Counted from the first letter of the stretch, positions 24,628 through 36,594 are shown. The stretch is DNA of 64,000 bases from Otatea glauca (GCA_036346275.1 CM070721.1:46783594-46847593); one strand, 5' to 3'. The notes: generated from the sequence alone by a model not told the origin. Translations and numbers: made by a program.

Positions 24628-24797
24628 GCTGAAAATACCACCTGCATAGGTTAGTGCAACAAAAATCATCGGTACAACAACAAGATAGCATACACAGTTA
24701 TGGACGCAACAGATGTTAAACAAGACGGTGCAATACAACACATAAGAAATCTAGTTCTGAATACAACACCATACAGTACAAAAATTACTAAATACGT

Positions 24798-27370
24798 CTA
24801 CTGCTTATTAGGACATGTCCTCCGATCATGTCCACTCTGCTTGCAAATCTTGCACTTCCTCTGCGCCTGCACGGCATCAGCTGCATCCATATCACCGTGC
24901 ATTCTTGTCCCTCTGGGCCTCCCAGGCTCTTTGCGTCGTGTTAATGGATAAGGCACCCATAAAGGCCCGTCGATCGACTTGTAACTCGTACCAACATTGA
25001 AGGAACTCATCTTGGGACGCCAAGTGTCTCTCAGGGCTTCTACTGTGTAGTACGGCGATATGTATTGAGATGCATCATTCCCTCCCATATCCCTGCAAGC
25101 CGCGAATACATGGGAGCAAAGGATATGATGCAGTTTTGGCTTATTGCATGAGCACACCACCTCCTCCGTACCTAGTGTACATTGCTGGACGGTGTCACCG
25201 GCGCTATAGCCAGAGTGGTACCTACGGCGGCACATTACCTCAAATATGTGGTTACCGAGGTCATACACCCTCGTGCGGTGGAACAGAGATTTGCTCCTCC
25301 TACTACCGATGATCTCCTCCACCTTGGTTGAGAATTGAGTCTTTGCCAGTCGAAGACGACCACGATCTCAAAATAGTCCTGCATCAGAGAACGTCAACTC
25401 TATTATGGCACATAACGGAAGCCCACGAACGCCCTTGAGGACATTGTTGAAGGCTTCCGCTATGTTCGTCATCATAATGGTGTACCTAACAGACAAACAC
25501 GCAAAGTTTATCATGAATGGGTCCAACACTCTTAGAATAAGTTAATCTCACAAATTAATAGGTGCAGCTGACCTCGCACCGCCTGTGTCGTGCATAAGGG
25601 ACCAACGCTCCGCTGGCTTCCCTGCTATCCATTGGCTAAAGGTGCAATGATCATGATTAATGACAGTTTGCCCTCCTACCATTTGCGACTGCAACTGCTC
25701 CTCCTGTGATTGCTGATTTTCCATCATTTTCCTTGTGGTCTCGTTCAACTGTCTCCAAATCTCACGAAACTTGGCAGGCTGGTTCTGAAGGCACAACCCT
25801 TTGAACTTCTTCACTAGGGACTTGTTATGGTACCGTGAATATAGGTTTGCACCCAGGTGTCGCATGCACCACCTTCTCTCCACATCATCCCATGCTATAG
25901 ACGGGTTTGTGCTGCCATGCAGCACATCTAGAGCGTGGAGAAGACCTGCATTGCGGTCGGACACAACACACACTCTGCCTATCCCCACGACCGCGTCAGG
26001 ACCAAAGTGAGGAACCACAACCAGCTATCTCTGTTCTCACTCTCCACATATCGTAGGCAATTGGTATTATCTGGTTGTTTGCGTCGGTAGTGATCGCGAT
26101 CGAGGGTGCCATAGTACTTCCGCCGTCGAATGTGTCGTCAACACAAATAGCAGGCTGCAATGCTTGAAAGCTTCAATGCATTGTCGAAAGCCCGAATACC
26201 CTAATCGGTGGCGTTAAGCCGTCTTTGTCGAACCATCTTGAAGCTTAACAGGCTCGTCGCCATTGCGGCCGAGTCCACTGGGTTGGTCATTGATATCTTC
26301 TGCGGCAACCTCGGGGCATAGTTGTATGAGTCTTGAATGATCCAAAAGCATCTTCAGCATATACGCTTTGCTCGCCATGCGGTTAGGTAGCTTATGTGCA
26401 TCCTGTTCTACTCTGCACTTGCTCCATAATCGATTTGGTGATAGTCCAATATCTGAACCAACCTGGGTCACAACTAGTTGGGCAATGAATCTAGCGTCGA
26501 CCACGTGGCTCATGGTTCTGATCGACTCCTCCGTGTATGTATGAGGTGTGTTCCAACTCACCACAAAGTAGTGCTCGTGTTTTGGCTGGTGAGCACAGAC
26601 GTAGAAAGGGCAGTTAGGGGCCTCGGTGCACCTAACCTCATACTCAGTGAGCTTCGACCTGATACACTTGTGCTCTCTTCTAGTGATGACAGCATAATTG
26701 CTGATGAAATGGATTAGCTCTAACTTGTTGGGGAAGCGTTTCCCAATCTGGATGTCGCTGTTCTGGTACCCCACATAGCTAAGTTATTATAGTCAGCAAT
26801 GCCATACTCCAGAAGGCCATTACCACGAATCTTGGATTCTTTGAGTGGGTCATCGTTGTCAGTGCCCTCTTCATCCTCGCTTCCACCAGCCTCGTCATCC
26901 ATACATGTCGCATCTATCTCAGAAGGAAGTACTTCTTCTTCATGTGCACCCGAACTACCCTCCCCCACATGTCCTTGGCCCACTTCTCCCTTTCCCTGGT
27001 AGCCTAAAATTTTGCCGCTAGGACCAGCATCGGCGTTCGCCTCTAGTGGCAATATGTTTACATAAACACCCATCGGAAACCCGCCCTCTATGACCTTTCG
27101 TGCATACAATAACCAAGCCTTATTATTTCTCAGTGCGAACAAAGTATGCACAATGACGTTGTTGTTTGGAACTTCACTTGGTCGCACCGCCTCCAGGAAA
27201 ACTGTATATGTTTCCTGGCTTAAACGCAACACGCTCATAACATGTGATTTAAGTCCTCCCAAATCTAATGGACTATCACTTGAACTATATGTGTGTTCGC
27301 AGTTTTGCACTGTGACTATTCTCTCGTGCAATATGACAGGCCGTTCACCGTAGTAAATATGAAAATTCAT
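24798..27370 (-). pseudogene. MURA-type MULE transposase, broken
   Basis: Start ATG at 27370. The order of parts is: N-terminal region with acidic linker (27370-26720); MuDR DNA-binding domain (FPNKLELIHFISNYAVITRREHKCIRSKL..., 26774-26214); catalytic region with CVDDTF (about 26130) and CVVSDRNAGLLHAL plus RRWCMRHLGANL (26018-25800); SWIM zinc finger (CSCNKPKLHHILCSHVFAA, about 25150); and C-terminal CCHC knuckle (CKICKQSGHDRRTC, about 24840-24800). Frameshifts lie near 26095 and 26035, a stop near 25362, and the 5' part changes frame near 26770. An intron near 25550-25490 is probable. The domain order is that of autonomous MULE transposases, which bind the TIRs and cut DNA. It is on the same strand as the PMD gene, 170 bp upstream of it. 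Confidence 0.85.
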
Positions 27371-27398
27371 GGTGCAACGGCCACGTGGAATATGGTAC

Positions 27399-28345
27399 CT
27401 AAAAATATTTCAAAAAATAACAAGTAATTAACTATACCGAGGGTTGAAATTAATTACTGAACAAATTAAATTTTTTGTTCATGAATAATTACTCAAACTA
27501 CGCTCATGAGTTACAATTACTAACATTTACGTTTAACAAGATAACTAGAGACTATTTTATCTAACTATGCTATGTGAAGTGCATGCAACTAAGTTCAAGC
27601 CTAATTATTGTGGAGTTATAATTAACCAAACTATATAGCACAACCAAATGTGCTAGTTTATCCACTACACATACTTACTCCTACTCGTGATTTTTTCTTG
27701 CTCCAACTTGTGATTTTTTCTTACTACTTTAGTCTATAAATAAAAGGTTTTTCGTTCATCAGTAAACGTATGCTGCCATGTAAAAATAAATAAAACTATA
27801 ATTATATGAGATGCATGAGTGAGACAATAATTAATATACTAACAGAGATTCAGTAAACGCATGCGACATGCATGGATTATAGTTCCTAACGGAGATTAAG
27901 TACATGAGGTACGAATGAGATGCATGAGTGAGGCAATAATTAATATACTAACTATAATCGCTCTCTAATTTACGTATCGTCTTCACGCTAATTAATCTAA
28001 CTAGGTAATTACGAATACTTACGCTAATTAATCTAACAATGACTTACCAACGCTAATTAATCTAACTAGGTAGTTACGAATAATTACTCTAATTAATCTA
28101 ACAATGACTTACCAACGCTAATTAATCTAACTAGGTAATTACGCTAATTAATCTAACAATGACTTACCAACACTGGACGCCTCTTTCTCCTTCTCCTTGC
28201 TCTGCACTGGACGCCTCCTTCTCCTTGGTCTCCTCCTCCTCTTTTTCTTCTGCTTGCCAAGCTCCTCTCACTCTCAAATTCTCAATGTGCTAGCTCTCGG
28301 TGCGACGCTCCTCTGCGAGTCCTGCTTCCTCTCCTCTCTATTTAT
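27399..28345 (-). promoter_or_regulatory. Promoter, 5'UTR exon and leader intron of the MULE transposase
   Basis: On the minus strand a TATA-like aataaatag (28347-28339) precedes a purine-rich leader (about 28310-28168) ending TTG/GTAAGTC. A 769-bp intron (28167-27399), ending in tatttttag, joins it to the short leader before the ATG at 27370. The intron is AT-rich and contains the tandem repeat at 27955-28170. This arrangement (promoter inside the TIR-proximal region and a leader intron) is common in MULE and other plant transposase genes. Confidence 0.5.
27955..28170. repeat. Minisatellite that duplicates the leader-intron splice donor
   Basis: About three to four copies of a 56-64-bp unit containing cgctaattaatctaac(t/a) and gacttaccaa. 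The gacttaccaa block (a splice donor, ttg/gtaagtc, on the minus strand) occurs at 28041, 28105 and 28161. Confidence 0.8.
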
Positions 28346-28429
28346 TCTGCGTTGCGCTTAAGCATGTGAGGCAGTCGACAAAGAAACATGCATGCAAAGT
28401 GAGGATGCATGTATGCGAAGTAATCATCC

Positions 28430-28746
28430 AAGAAATATGCATGCAAAATAACCAGCTTTCGGCGTGCAAAAATGGCATGCAAAGTGAGAATGTATGCATC
28501 CGAAGCAATCAGCTAAGCATGCAAACAAACGAGCTGACATGCGACGCGACCGGCCGGGCCCACCGCATAGCCGGCATGTGGTGCGTCGACTATGTGCCGG
28601 CTATGGCATAGCCGGCGCACCACATGCCGGCTATGTCTTGCCGTCACGTCGCATGCCGGCTACTGGCGCCATTTTGAAGAATACGAATAAATATTGCCCT
28701 AAATTGAAAATATACGGTCTAAAGTTGACAGTATTTGAAATTTCCC
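28430..28746. repeat. MULE right terminal inverted repeat with hairpin
   Basis: Inverted counterpart of 12608-12930. Its hairpin (about 28566-28634) pairs catagccggcatgtggtgc with gcaccacatgccggctatg. It ends in tttccc, and the 9-bp flank atacataaa follows. Confidence 0.8.
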
Positions 28747-28963
28747 ATACATAAACACTTAAACGAAACGACTGGAAGACGTGAAAAGTATCCTGATGGT
28801 GCCATTCCGATTCCGCATGCTGATTCTCTGCTTTGCTAGTTTTTTTTTCTTTCGAGGTAATGTCCTTGACAAATATCTCTATCAGCACGACAGGCAAGTG
28901 GTTGAGGAAGAAGAGAACTACGCATCAGAGTAGCGTGGATATATCATCTAACCATAGAAGCTA
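28747..28963. other. Short unassigned spacer
   Basis: Non-repetitive in this window. No gene, promoter or element end recognised. Confidence 0.5.
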
Positions 28964-29215
28964 CTCCCTGAATCCATCCAAAGTTGATTTGATGTATTGC
29001 TTTAATTGTCTTGCCTATTAGTATAGGACGAATTTTATATTTTAATATAAAATTAGTGTTATGTTCGGTGTATGTCTCTAATAAATATCAATCTTTACTT
29101 TATATTCTCTACATATATATAGTACTTAGTGATAATAATTATAGGTAGTTATTTTGAATACCTTTTTGTCTATGGGACAGAAAGAAATATATGAAATAAA
29201 CTTAGACAGGGGGAG
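28964..29215. mobile_element. Stowaway-like MITE (Tc1/mariner type)
   Basis: Termini ctccctgaatccatcc... and the complement ctccccctgtctaagttt... are inverted repeats starting CTCCC, with TA duplications at 28962-28963 and 29216-29217. At 252 bp it is AT-rich and non-coding, all as expected of Stowaway MITEs, which are common near plant genes. Confidence 0.75.
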
Positions 29216-29217
29216 TA

Positions 29218-29442
29218 ATTAATAGCACATAGCATTGTAGTGCTACTATTTATACTTGGCCTGTTCCCATCCACCAACGTGTGTAATGATAATATGATCC
29301 AATGCTGTCAAATTTGGTAATTAAGCTTAGCTTGTATTATTGCTACGAGCGATCGATCGACACAAGTGGCTGCCTCGTAGTACGTAGAGTGCATGCGATC
29401 GGCTCAACATCAGCTGCAGTGAGAGCAGATCTCGATCCGGAG
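29218..29442. other. Spacer between the MITE and the hAT-like element
   Basis: Low-copy-looking sequence ending in the 8-bp duplication of the hAT-like element. No gene seen. Confidence 0.5.
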
Positions 29443-29734
29443 TAGAGGTGAACGTCGTGTTATATCGGATCGGTTCGGCAAGGATCTATCGTGTTTTGTA
29501 TCTGAATCGTATTAGACCGCGACGGTCCGTCGTGCCCACCGTGTTGTGCCATGCCGGCTCGGCTCGTCATCGGCGAGCTTAGGCATGACCTATTTACGTT
29601 TCATGCCTACTTCGTGCCGTACCAGTTCAGATCCGGCCCAATGCACTATTGCGACGAGAGGAAAGGAGTCGGAGACGTACGGAGTTGAGGCAGTTGACAC
29701 AAATATTATGAGAAAAAGAACTAAAATTTATTTA

Positions 29735-30646
29735 TGTTAGATTATTATGGGGTTGGTCCATAATTAATTTAATAGAAATTCCAAAAGGCTCATTAGAATA
29801 CTAGGAGTCATGAAATTGGTTTAGTACCATATGGGTAATTGAGAGAAGGTTTGACCAACTTAAATAGTTGAGTTGTGTGTCTCTCAATTAGCAAGGTGGA
29901 AAAGGGTAAGGGTGCCACCTGCCGCCTTGTATGCCGAGCCGAGCCGAGGCGTGTGCGTGTCGAGTCGAGACGAGATGTGCACCGGTTTATGACCAGTAAC
30001 CACCGTCGATTACACATGCGGCGTGGTTGATCATTCGAAGTCATAAACGCCGTCAGTTACTAGTAACGGACGTCTTGATGGGATGGAGTCAGTTACTAGT
30101 AACGGACGTCTTGATGGCCTCCTATTAATCGCCGTCAGTTACTCTGCCACAGGCCTATATAAGGAGGGCTGTGCCTTTCTCCACCTGCAGAACTCCCACA
30201 ATACTGAGCAGGCCTCCGGAACCTCGCCCTTCTTGAAATCTTGCTCGAGATAGAAGGCCGATAAGGTTTTTGGGGAGCGTACCACGCGACTGCTCGAAAG
30301 GTGTTCCTGGAAGCGCATTTGCACTGCAACGCGGCGTCGCGACTTGCATCAACCTCTTCATCGCACCAAGGCTTCATCGCGACAACTTGTGATCGTCTAC
30401 TCGACCGTCATGGCGAACGAGAATGTTCTGCCTGCGCCTGTGCCTATGGTGGCACCGGCTCAAGGGTATATTAACTTATACCGTGTTTTAATCATGTTGC
30501 TTTGTTGTTCATTAGTCTTTGCGTATGAGATAGATAATTTGTTATCTAGTACCTTTGGCTTTGAACTAGAATTGCGTCATCGTTTAATCATGATTTACAT
30601 AATTCTGTGGATTAAAATATTGAGAAAATTCCTAATATTTCCAACA
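29735..30646 (+). repeat. Copia A 5' LTR
   Basis: 912 bp. It contains a TATA box (tatataagg, 30155-30163), three short copies of cagttac(tagtaacggacgtc) (30050-30120), and a downstream AT-rich U5 that ends ccaaca. Confidence 0.93.
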
Positions 30647-30696
30647 ATCCAAAACCTTATTCTATGAATTTTACAACTCTTGGTTTCTTTGCCACT

Positions 30697-33600
30697 TAAG
30701 CCAAGCTGTATTTGTGGCGCAAATTACAAGCGTTAGCGCGCCAAGATGATTCTGTGGTTGGCGCCATGAGCGTGTATCACGTTGTGCAAGGCAAGCCACA
30801 CCTGAGTGGGCTCTCTCACGAACAAGAGAGTGCCTTCACAGCCATGGATAACTTGTTTAGAGGCGCCGTGATTAGTGTTCTTGGAGAAAATCTTGTTGAT
30901 GTGTATATGATTTTGCCTAGTGGTAAAGAAATGTGGGATGCACTTGAGGCAAAATTGAGTCTCCGACGCGGGTAGTGAACTCTATGTCATGGAGCGGTTT
31001 CATGACTACAAAATGGTTAATGACCATTCAGTAGTAGAAACAGGCTCATGAGGTTCAAGCCTTTGCTTGAAAGAACTTGAGAATTTTACATGTGCATTGC
31101 CCGACAAGTTTGTGGCGGGATGCATCATTCTTAAGTGCCACCTTCTTGGAGGATTTTACCACTACTCTAAAACACAAGAGACAAGAGTTCAGCGTTCTTT
31201 GGTCTCATTGGGTCTCTAGATGTTGAGGAGAAAGCGAGGGCAAAAGATATCGTGGGAAAGAAAGTTCTAGTGCCAATGTGGTACAAAAGAAAACCTTTCA
31301 ATTCAACAAGAAGAATAAAAATAAGTCCGAAAAGCACGAGAACAAGAACAAGGCCGCTCAAACTACTAGCTTCAAGAAGAAGAAGAATAAAGGAAAGGAA
31401 GCGCTTTATGCGTAATGGTGCGATCATTGGGCAAAGGATTGCCACGATCGTAAAGACAATAAGCGTAAAAGTCCGCCAACGTCATTATTGGCACATCGAG
31501 GAGGAACATCCGGGTATGTTTCAATACCTACCGTTCTATCGTATGTCGTTCACGATTGGTGGATTGACACGGGGCCAATATACATGTTTGTCTTGTGGAT
31601 CCTTATTCTCTTCTTACCGGTCGCAGGGCTACCTCGTGTTGATGGGGAATGGGTCGTAGGCATTTGTACATGGAGTCGGCACGATTGACTTGAAGTTTAC
31701 TTCAGAAAAGTCGTGCGATCGAGGAGCGTGCATCACGTGCCCGTGATAAATAAAAACCTTGTCAGCGGGTCTCTATTGTGTAGAGATGGTTTTAAGCTAG
31801 TTTCTGAATCCAATAAATGTCTTGTTTCTAAAATTGGATCTTTTATTGGAAAAGGCTATGAGAGCGGAGGCTTGTTCCGCTTATCTTTGATGGACATGAA
31901 TAAAATTGTGAATCATGTTTGTAATCATGAGACTGATGTTTGGCATTCACGACTTTATCATATTAATCTCGGTTGCATGATGCGGTTAGCCAGTATGAAT
32001 TTAAAACCCAAAATTTACCCAAGTCAAAGGTTCTAAGTATCAAGTATGTGTGCAATCTAAGCAACCTCGCAAGCCTCATAAGGCAGCAGAGGTGAGAAAC
32101 TTGGCACCGTTAGAACTAGTTCATACCGATTTATGCGAGATGAACGGGGAGTTGACAAAGGGTGGTAAGAGGTATTTCATGACTTTGATTGATGATTCTA
32201 CTAGATATTGCTATGTGTATTTATTAAAGTCAAAAGATGAGGCTTTTTACTATTTTAAGATCTATAAAGCTGAAGCTGAGAACCAACTTGAGAGAAAAAT
32301 TAAACGGGTTAGGTCAGATCGTGGTGGAGAATACTTTTCTAATGAGTTTAATTTATTCTACGAGGAACATGGAATAATTCATGAGAGGACGCCTCCCTAT
32401 TCGCCCCAATCAAACGGGGTTGCCGAAAGAAAGAACCGTACTCTAACTGAGATAGTTAACGCCATGTTAGAAACAGAGGGACTTTCCAAGGAATGGTGGG
32501 GTGAGGCTATATTGACTGCATGTCATGTCCTAAACAGGGTTCCTACAAAGAATAAAGAAATCACACCATTCGAGGAATGGGAGAGGAAAAGATTAAATTT
32601 CTCTTATTTACGTACTTGGGGCTGTTTGGCTAAAGTCAATGTGCCTATCCCAAAGAAGCGTAAACTTGGACCAAACACCGTTGATTGTGTCTTTATTGGT
32701 TATGCTTTTCACAGCGTTGGATATAGGTTCTTAATAGTGAAATCTGGAGTACCTGATATGAATGAAGGTATAATTTTTGAGTCCAATGATGCCACATTCT
32801 TTGAGGACTTATTCCCTATGAAAATGACACTTAGCTCATCTAGCCAAGAATCTGTCTTCTCTCCTAAACCTTCCACTCCTATACAAATTGAGCCCATTTT
32901 TGAGGAAAATCCAATAGATGAGGGCAATGAAGTAACTCGTAAGAGTAAGAGACTAAGGACTACAAAGTCTTTTGGTGATGACTTCATTGTATATCTAGTG
33001 GATGATACTCCAAGAACCATTGAAGAGGCTTATTCATCTCGGTGACGACTATTGGAAGGAAGCGGTCAGAGTGAGATGAATTCCATCTTGAGCAATGGAA
33101 CTTGGGAAGTTGTTGAACGTCCATATGGGTGTAAACCTGTAGGATGTAAGTGGGTGTTCAAGAAAAGCCGAGGCCTGATGGTACGATTGAAAAGTATAAG
33201 GCAAGGCTTGTGGCCAATGGTTATACCGAGAAAGAAGGCGAGGACTTCTTTGATACTTACTCACTGTTGCCGATTGGCCACTATTAGAGTACTCTTGTCT
33301 TTGGCTGCCTCCTACGGTGCGATCATTCATCGGATGGATGTAAAGACGGCTTTCCTTAATGGAGAGTTGGAAGAGGAAATCTATATGGATCGACAATGGA
33401 TTTGTAGTAAAGGGTCATGAAGGAAAAGTGTGTAGGTTGTTGAAGTCTTTGTATGGCCTTAAGCAAGCTCCTAAGCGATGTACGAGAAGTTTGTGAACTT
33501 TAACATCAGCCGGCTTTGTTGTGAATGAAGCTGACAAATGTGTGTATTACCGCTATAGTGGGGGTGAAGGAGTGATTATGTGTCTGTATGTTGATGACAT

Positions 33601-34537
33601 ACTGATCTTTGGGACAAACCTTAATGTGATTAAGGAAGTCAAGGACTTGTCCGAAAACTTTGAAATGAAAGATTTGGGAGTAGCGGATGTCATCTTAAAC
33701 ATTAAACTGTTAAGAGAAGGTGACGGTAGGATTACTCTTGAGCAGTCCCATTATGTGGAAAAGGTGTTGAGTCGCTTTGGCTATAGCGATTGCAAACCTG
33801 CTCCAACGCCGTATAATTCAAGTGTGCTATTACGAAAGAACCAACGAATAGCAAAGGATCAATTGAGATATTCCCAAATCATTGGTTCATTGATGTATTT
33901 AGCTAGTGCAACAAGGCCTGATATCTCATTTGCTATGAGCAAACTAAGCCGGTTTGTTTCAAACCCGGGAGATAATCATTGGCATGCTCTTGAGAGAGTA
34001 ATGCGCTATCTAAAAGGGACATCAAGTTATGGAATTCACTACACCGGGTACCCTAGGGTACTTGAGGGTTATAGTAATTCAAACTGGATATCTCATGCTG
34101 ATGAAATAAAAGCCACAAGTGGATATGTGTTCACATTGGGTGGTGGAGCTGTTTCCTGGAAGTCTTGCAAGCAGACCATCTTAACGAGGTCTACAATGGA
34201 AGCAGAACTCACAGCATTAGATACCGCCTCTGTGGAAGCCGACTGGCTGCGTGAACTTGTGAAGGACTTACCGGTGGTTGAGAAACCGGTGCCTGCTATT
34301 CTTTTGAACTGTGACAATCAGACGGTGATTGTCAAGGTGAACAGTTCTAAGGATAACATGAAGTCATCAAGGCACGTTAAGAGGCGGTTGAAGTCTGTCA
34401 AGAAAATGAGAAACTCCGGAGTTATAGCGTTGGACTATGTCCAGACGGCTAAAAACTTGGCAGATCCTTTTACAAAGGGTCTATCACGCAATGTGATAGA
34501 TGAAGCATCGAGAGAGATGGGCTTGAGACCCACATAA
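30697..34537 (+). pseudogene. Copia A gag-pol, multiply broken
   Basis: Domains in order: gag (30697-31260; EMWDALEAKLS); a decayed zinc knuckle (about 31415-31450, WCDHWAKDC); protease remnant (about 31555-31650, WWIDTG); pre-integrase His/Cys region (about 31930-32045, HSRLYH...); integrase core (32070-32560) with HTDLC, SDRGGEY and NGVAERKNRT, so D, D and E are all present; integrase C-terminal part to 33045; RT (33060-33900) with DVKTAFLNGELEE and YVDDILIF; and RNase H to 34537 (TMEAELTALDTA). Frame changes near 30975, 31250, 31460, 31690, 32040, 33045 and 33420-33520 destroy the single polyprotein. It is unable to transpose by itself. The integrase segment is the best-preserved stretch (331 codons open). 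Confidence 0.92.
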
Positions 34538-35083
34538 AGTCATGTCTTAGTGGTAACTCATCCTATTTGATCGGAGATCCCGTGAATTAGGATGTTGAGA
34601 CAAGCTAGTGACTGGCTGAGAGGAGAGTACTTCTGTACTTAGCCCACTCCGTTTGAGATGCAATAACTCTCCTATTCTATATGGTAGGTTGGTTATACCT
34701 TAATGTATTCCGAGTGGATTTGATAAGCAGAGATGTTGTCCTACAGAACATCTTATGAGGAATACACCTATATGAGTTCGACTGCTAGTCACAGTCTATG
34801 AGATTGGGTGATTTCTAGAGGCTCATGAAAGGCCAAGGAGTATGACTTATAAGCTCCAAACCGAGGGGATGCATTTAGCAGCCTAATATCAATAAAGGAT
34901 TTTGGTGAAACTTGTTCGCACAAAACTGTCAATTCAAGGCATAGTCCATTGTTCAGTTGTGGATGAGTGTAACCTTTGTTCTAGGAGGAAGTTCAACTTA
35001 ACAGTCTCCATCGAAAAACTGGTATATCAAACTACATTGGAATTGAGAGTATTTCAAATGTGCCTTTGAAATTTGGTGCGGAT

Positions 35084-36144
35084 TGTTAGATTATTATGGG
35101 GTTGGCCCATAATTAATTTAAGAGAAATTCCAAATGGCCCATTAGAATACTAGGAGTCATGAAATTGGTTTAGTACCATATGGGTAATTGAGAGAAGGTT
35201 TGACCAACTTAAATAGTTGAGTTGTGTGTCTCTCAATTAGCAAGGTGGAAAAGGGTAAAGGCTGTGCCACACGCGCGCGCGCGCCGAGCCGAGGCGTGGC
35301 GTGGCGTGTGCGTGTGCGAGTCGAGTCGAGTCGAGACGAGACGAGACGTGACGTGACGTGACGTGCACGGCGCAGGCCAGTCCGGACGTGATGTGCTGAT
35401 CGGGAAGCGGTTTGTTTTGCCGTTTCAGTGATTAATGTGGCCGGTTTATGACCAGTAACCGCCGTCAGTTACCTGTAACTGACGTGGTTGATGGTTGGGT
35501 CATAAACGCCGTCAGTTACTAGTAACGAACGTCTTGATGGAGTGGAGTCAGTTACTAGTAACGGACGTCTTGATGGCCTCCTATTATAAGGAGGGCTGTG
35601 CCTTTCTCCACCTGCAGAACTCCCACAATACTCCATCCATCCTTTGTAGCTGCTGCTGTCTTTTGCATTCCCGACTCCGTTTTCTTGCGCACACAAGCAG
35701 CGGAGGGAGCGGGCCTCCGGAACCTCGCCCTTCTTGAAATCTTGCTCGAGATAGAAGGCCGATAAGGTTTTTGGGGAGCGTACCACGCGACTGCTCGAAA
35801 GGTGTTCCTGAAAGCGCATCTGCACTGCAACGCGTCTGCACTGCATCAACCTCTTCACTGCACCAAGGCTTCACTGCGACAACTTGTGATCGTCTACTCC
35901 GACCTTCATAGCGAACGAGAATATTCTGCCTGCGCCTGTGCCTATGGTGGCACCGGCTCAAGGGTATATTAACTTATACCGTGTTTTAATCATGTTGCTT
36001 TGTTGTTCATTAGTCTTTGCGTATGAGATAGATAATTTGTTACCTAGTACCTTTTGCTTTGAACTAGAATTGCGTCATCGTTTAATCATGATTTACATAA
36101 TTCTGTGGATTAAAATATTGAGAAAATTCCTAATATTTCCAACA
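35084..36144 (+). repeat. Copia A 3' LTR
   Basis: 1061 bp, about 150 bp longer than the 5' copy. Extra sequence sits in a GAGTC/GACGTG simple-repeat zone (35270-35375) and in an insertion near 35634-35712. The TATA region has changed to tattataagg (35581-35590). Confidence 0.93.
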
Positions 36145-36594
36145 ATTTATTCATGAACCATTACAGAGAGCGAGGATGTGCTGAACACGGGCGAGAGAAA
36201 GGCAATGGACGAGAAATAGAGTGAGGAAGATAGGTGAGAGGGATTGAGAGAGACGGTGAGAGAGAGAGAGAGCTGAGAGAGAAAGCTATCCGTCTCTCTT
36301 AATCTCTCTTAGCTCTCTTTCATTTCTTGCCTGTCTATCTCATGTGTCAGCGACGAGAGTGGCGTTTATACTGCTGGGTGTGTTCCTAACGCTCATGTTC
36401 TGCGGGTCGGTGACTTTCATGCTGCACTTCTTCCTCATGCCCTGAGTCATCAAGCTCGGCACGATCTATACTATAGTGTTATGCCGACACAGTACGATCC
36501 ACCTTATATAGGATCGAGCTTTAAACCGAACTATACCTATTATGTCTCGTGCCGACAAAAAAACTCGGCTCAAATGTCCACCTCTAATACGGAG

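Larger units (their letters stand above)
12608..28746 (-). mobile_element. Mutator-like element (MULE) with long TIRs carrying several genes
   Basis: The first about 320 bp (12608-12930) and the last about 320 bp (28430-28746) are inverted repeats of each other. Shared blocks run in order: aaataaagtcaactttataccgtatatt / complement of tatacggtctaaagttgacagtattt; ttcgtatttt; then a long CCGGCTATGG hairpin; then the (g)gcccggccggtcgcgtcgc block; then GCATGCAT-rich sequence. Flanks atatataaa (12599-12607) and atacataaa (28747-28755) match at 8 of 9 positions, the TSD length of MULEs. The interior has a MURA transposase, a PMD gene, a GRF zinc-finger gene and a gene of unknown function. Without the nested LTR element the MULE is about 11 kb. 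Exact end bases are uncertain by 1-2 bp. Confidence 0.82.
29735..36144 (+). mobile_element. Ty1/copia retrotransposon, copia A, full-length but decayed
   Basis: Two LTRs (29735-30646 and 35084-36144), each TGTTAG...TTTCCAACA, are flanked by a perfect 5-bp duplication ATTTA (29730-29734 and 36145-36149). Between them lie gag, protease, integrase, RT and RNase H in copia order. Just after the 5' LTR I do not see the usual initiator-Met primer-binding motif (tggtatcagagc), so priming is either unusual or lost. Confidence 0.95.
29443..36586. mobile_element. hAT-like non-autonomous element, split by copia A
   Basis: The left end is tagaggtgaacgtcgtg (29443) and the right end is the complement of tagaggtggacatttgag (ends 36586). 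The flanking 8-bp duplication is atccggag/atacggag (29435-29442 and 36587-36594; one mismatch). Terminal TAGAGGTG and 8-bp duplications fit hAT elements. Without copia A it is only about 730 bp (29443-29734 plus 36150-36586), with no transposase. The right part holds a GA/CT-rich palindromic stretch (about 36235-36320). It is probably a MITE-class hAT derivative. Confidence 0.68.

Noticed and set aside
27955..28170. Possible satellite or centromere repeat
   Set aside because: Only three to four copies, confined to one intron.
30344..30667. 107-residue frame repeated at 35938-36156
   Set aside because: Sits in the U5 region of both copia A LTRs.
32709..33020. Minus frame opposite copia A integrase
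   Set aside because: Antisense shadow of a clear pol domain.
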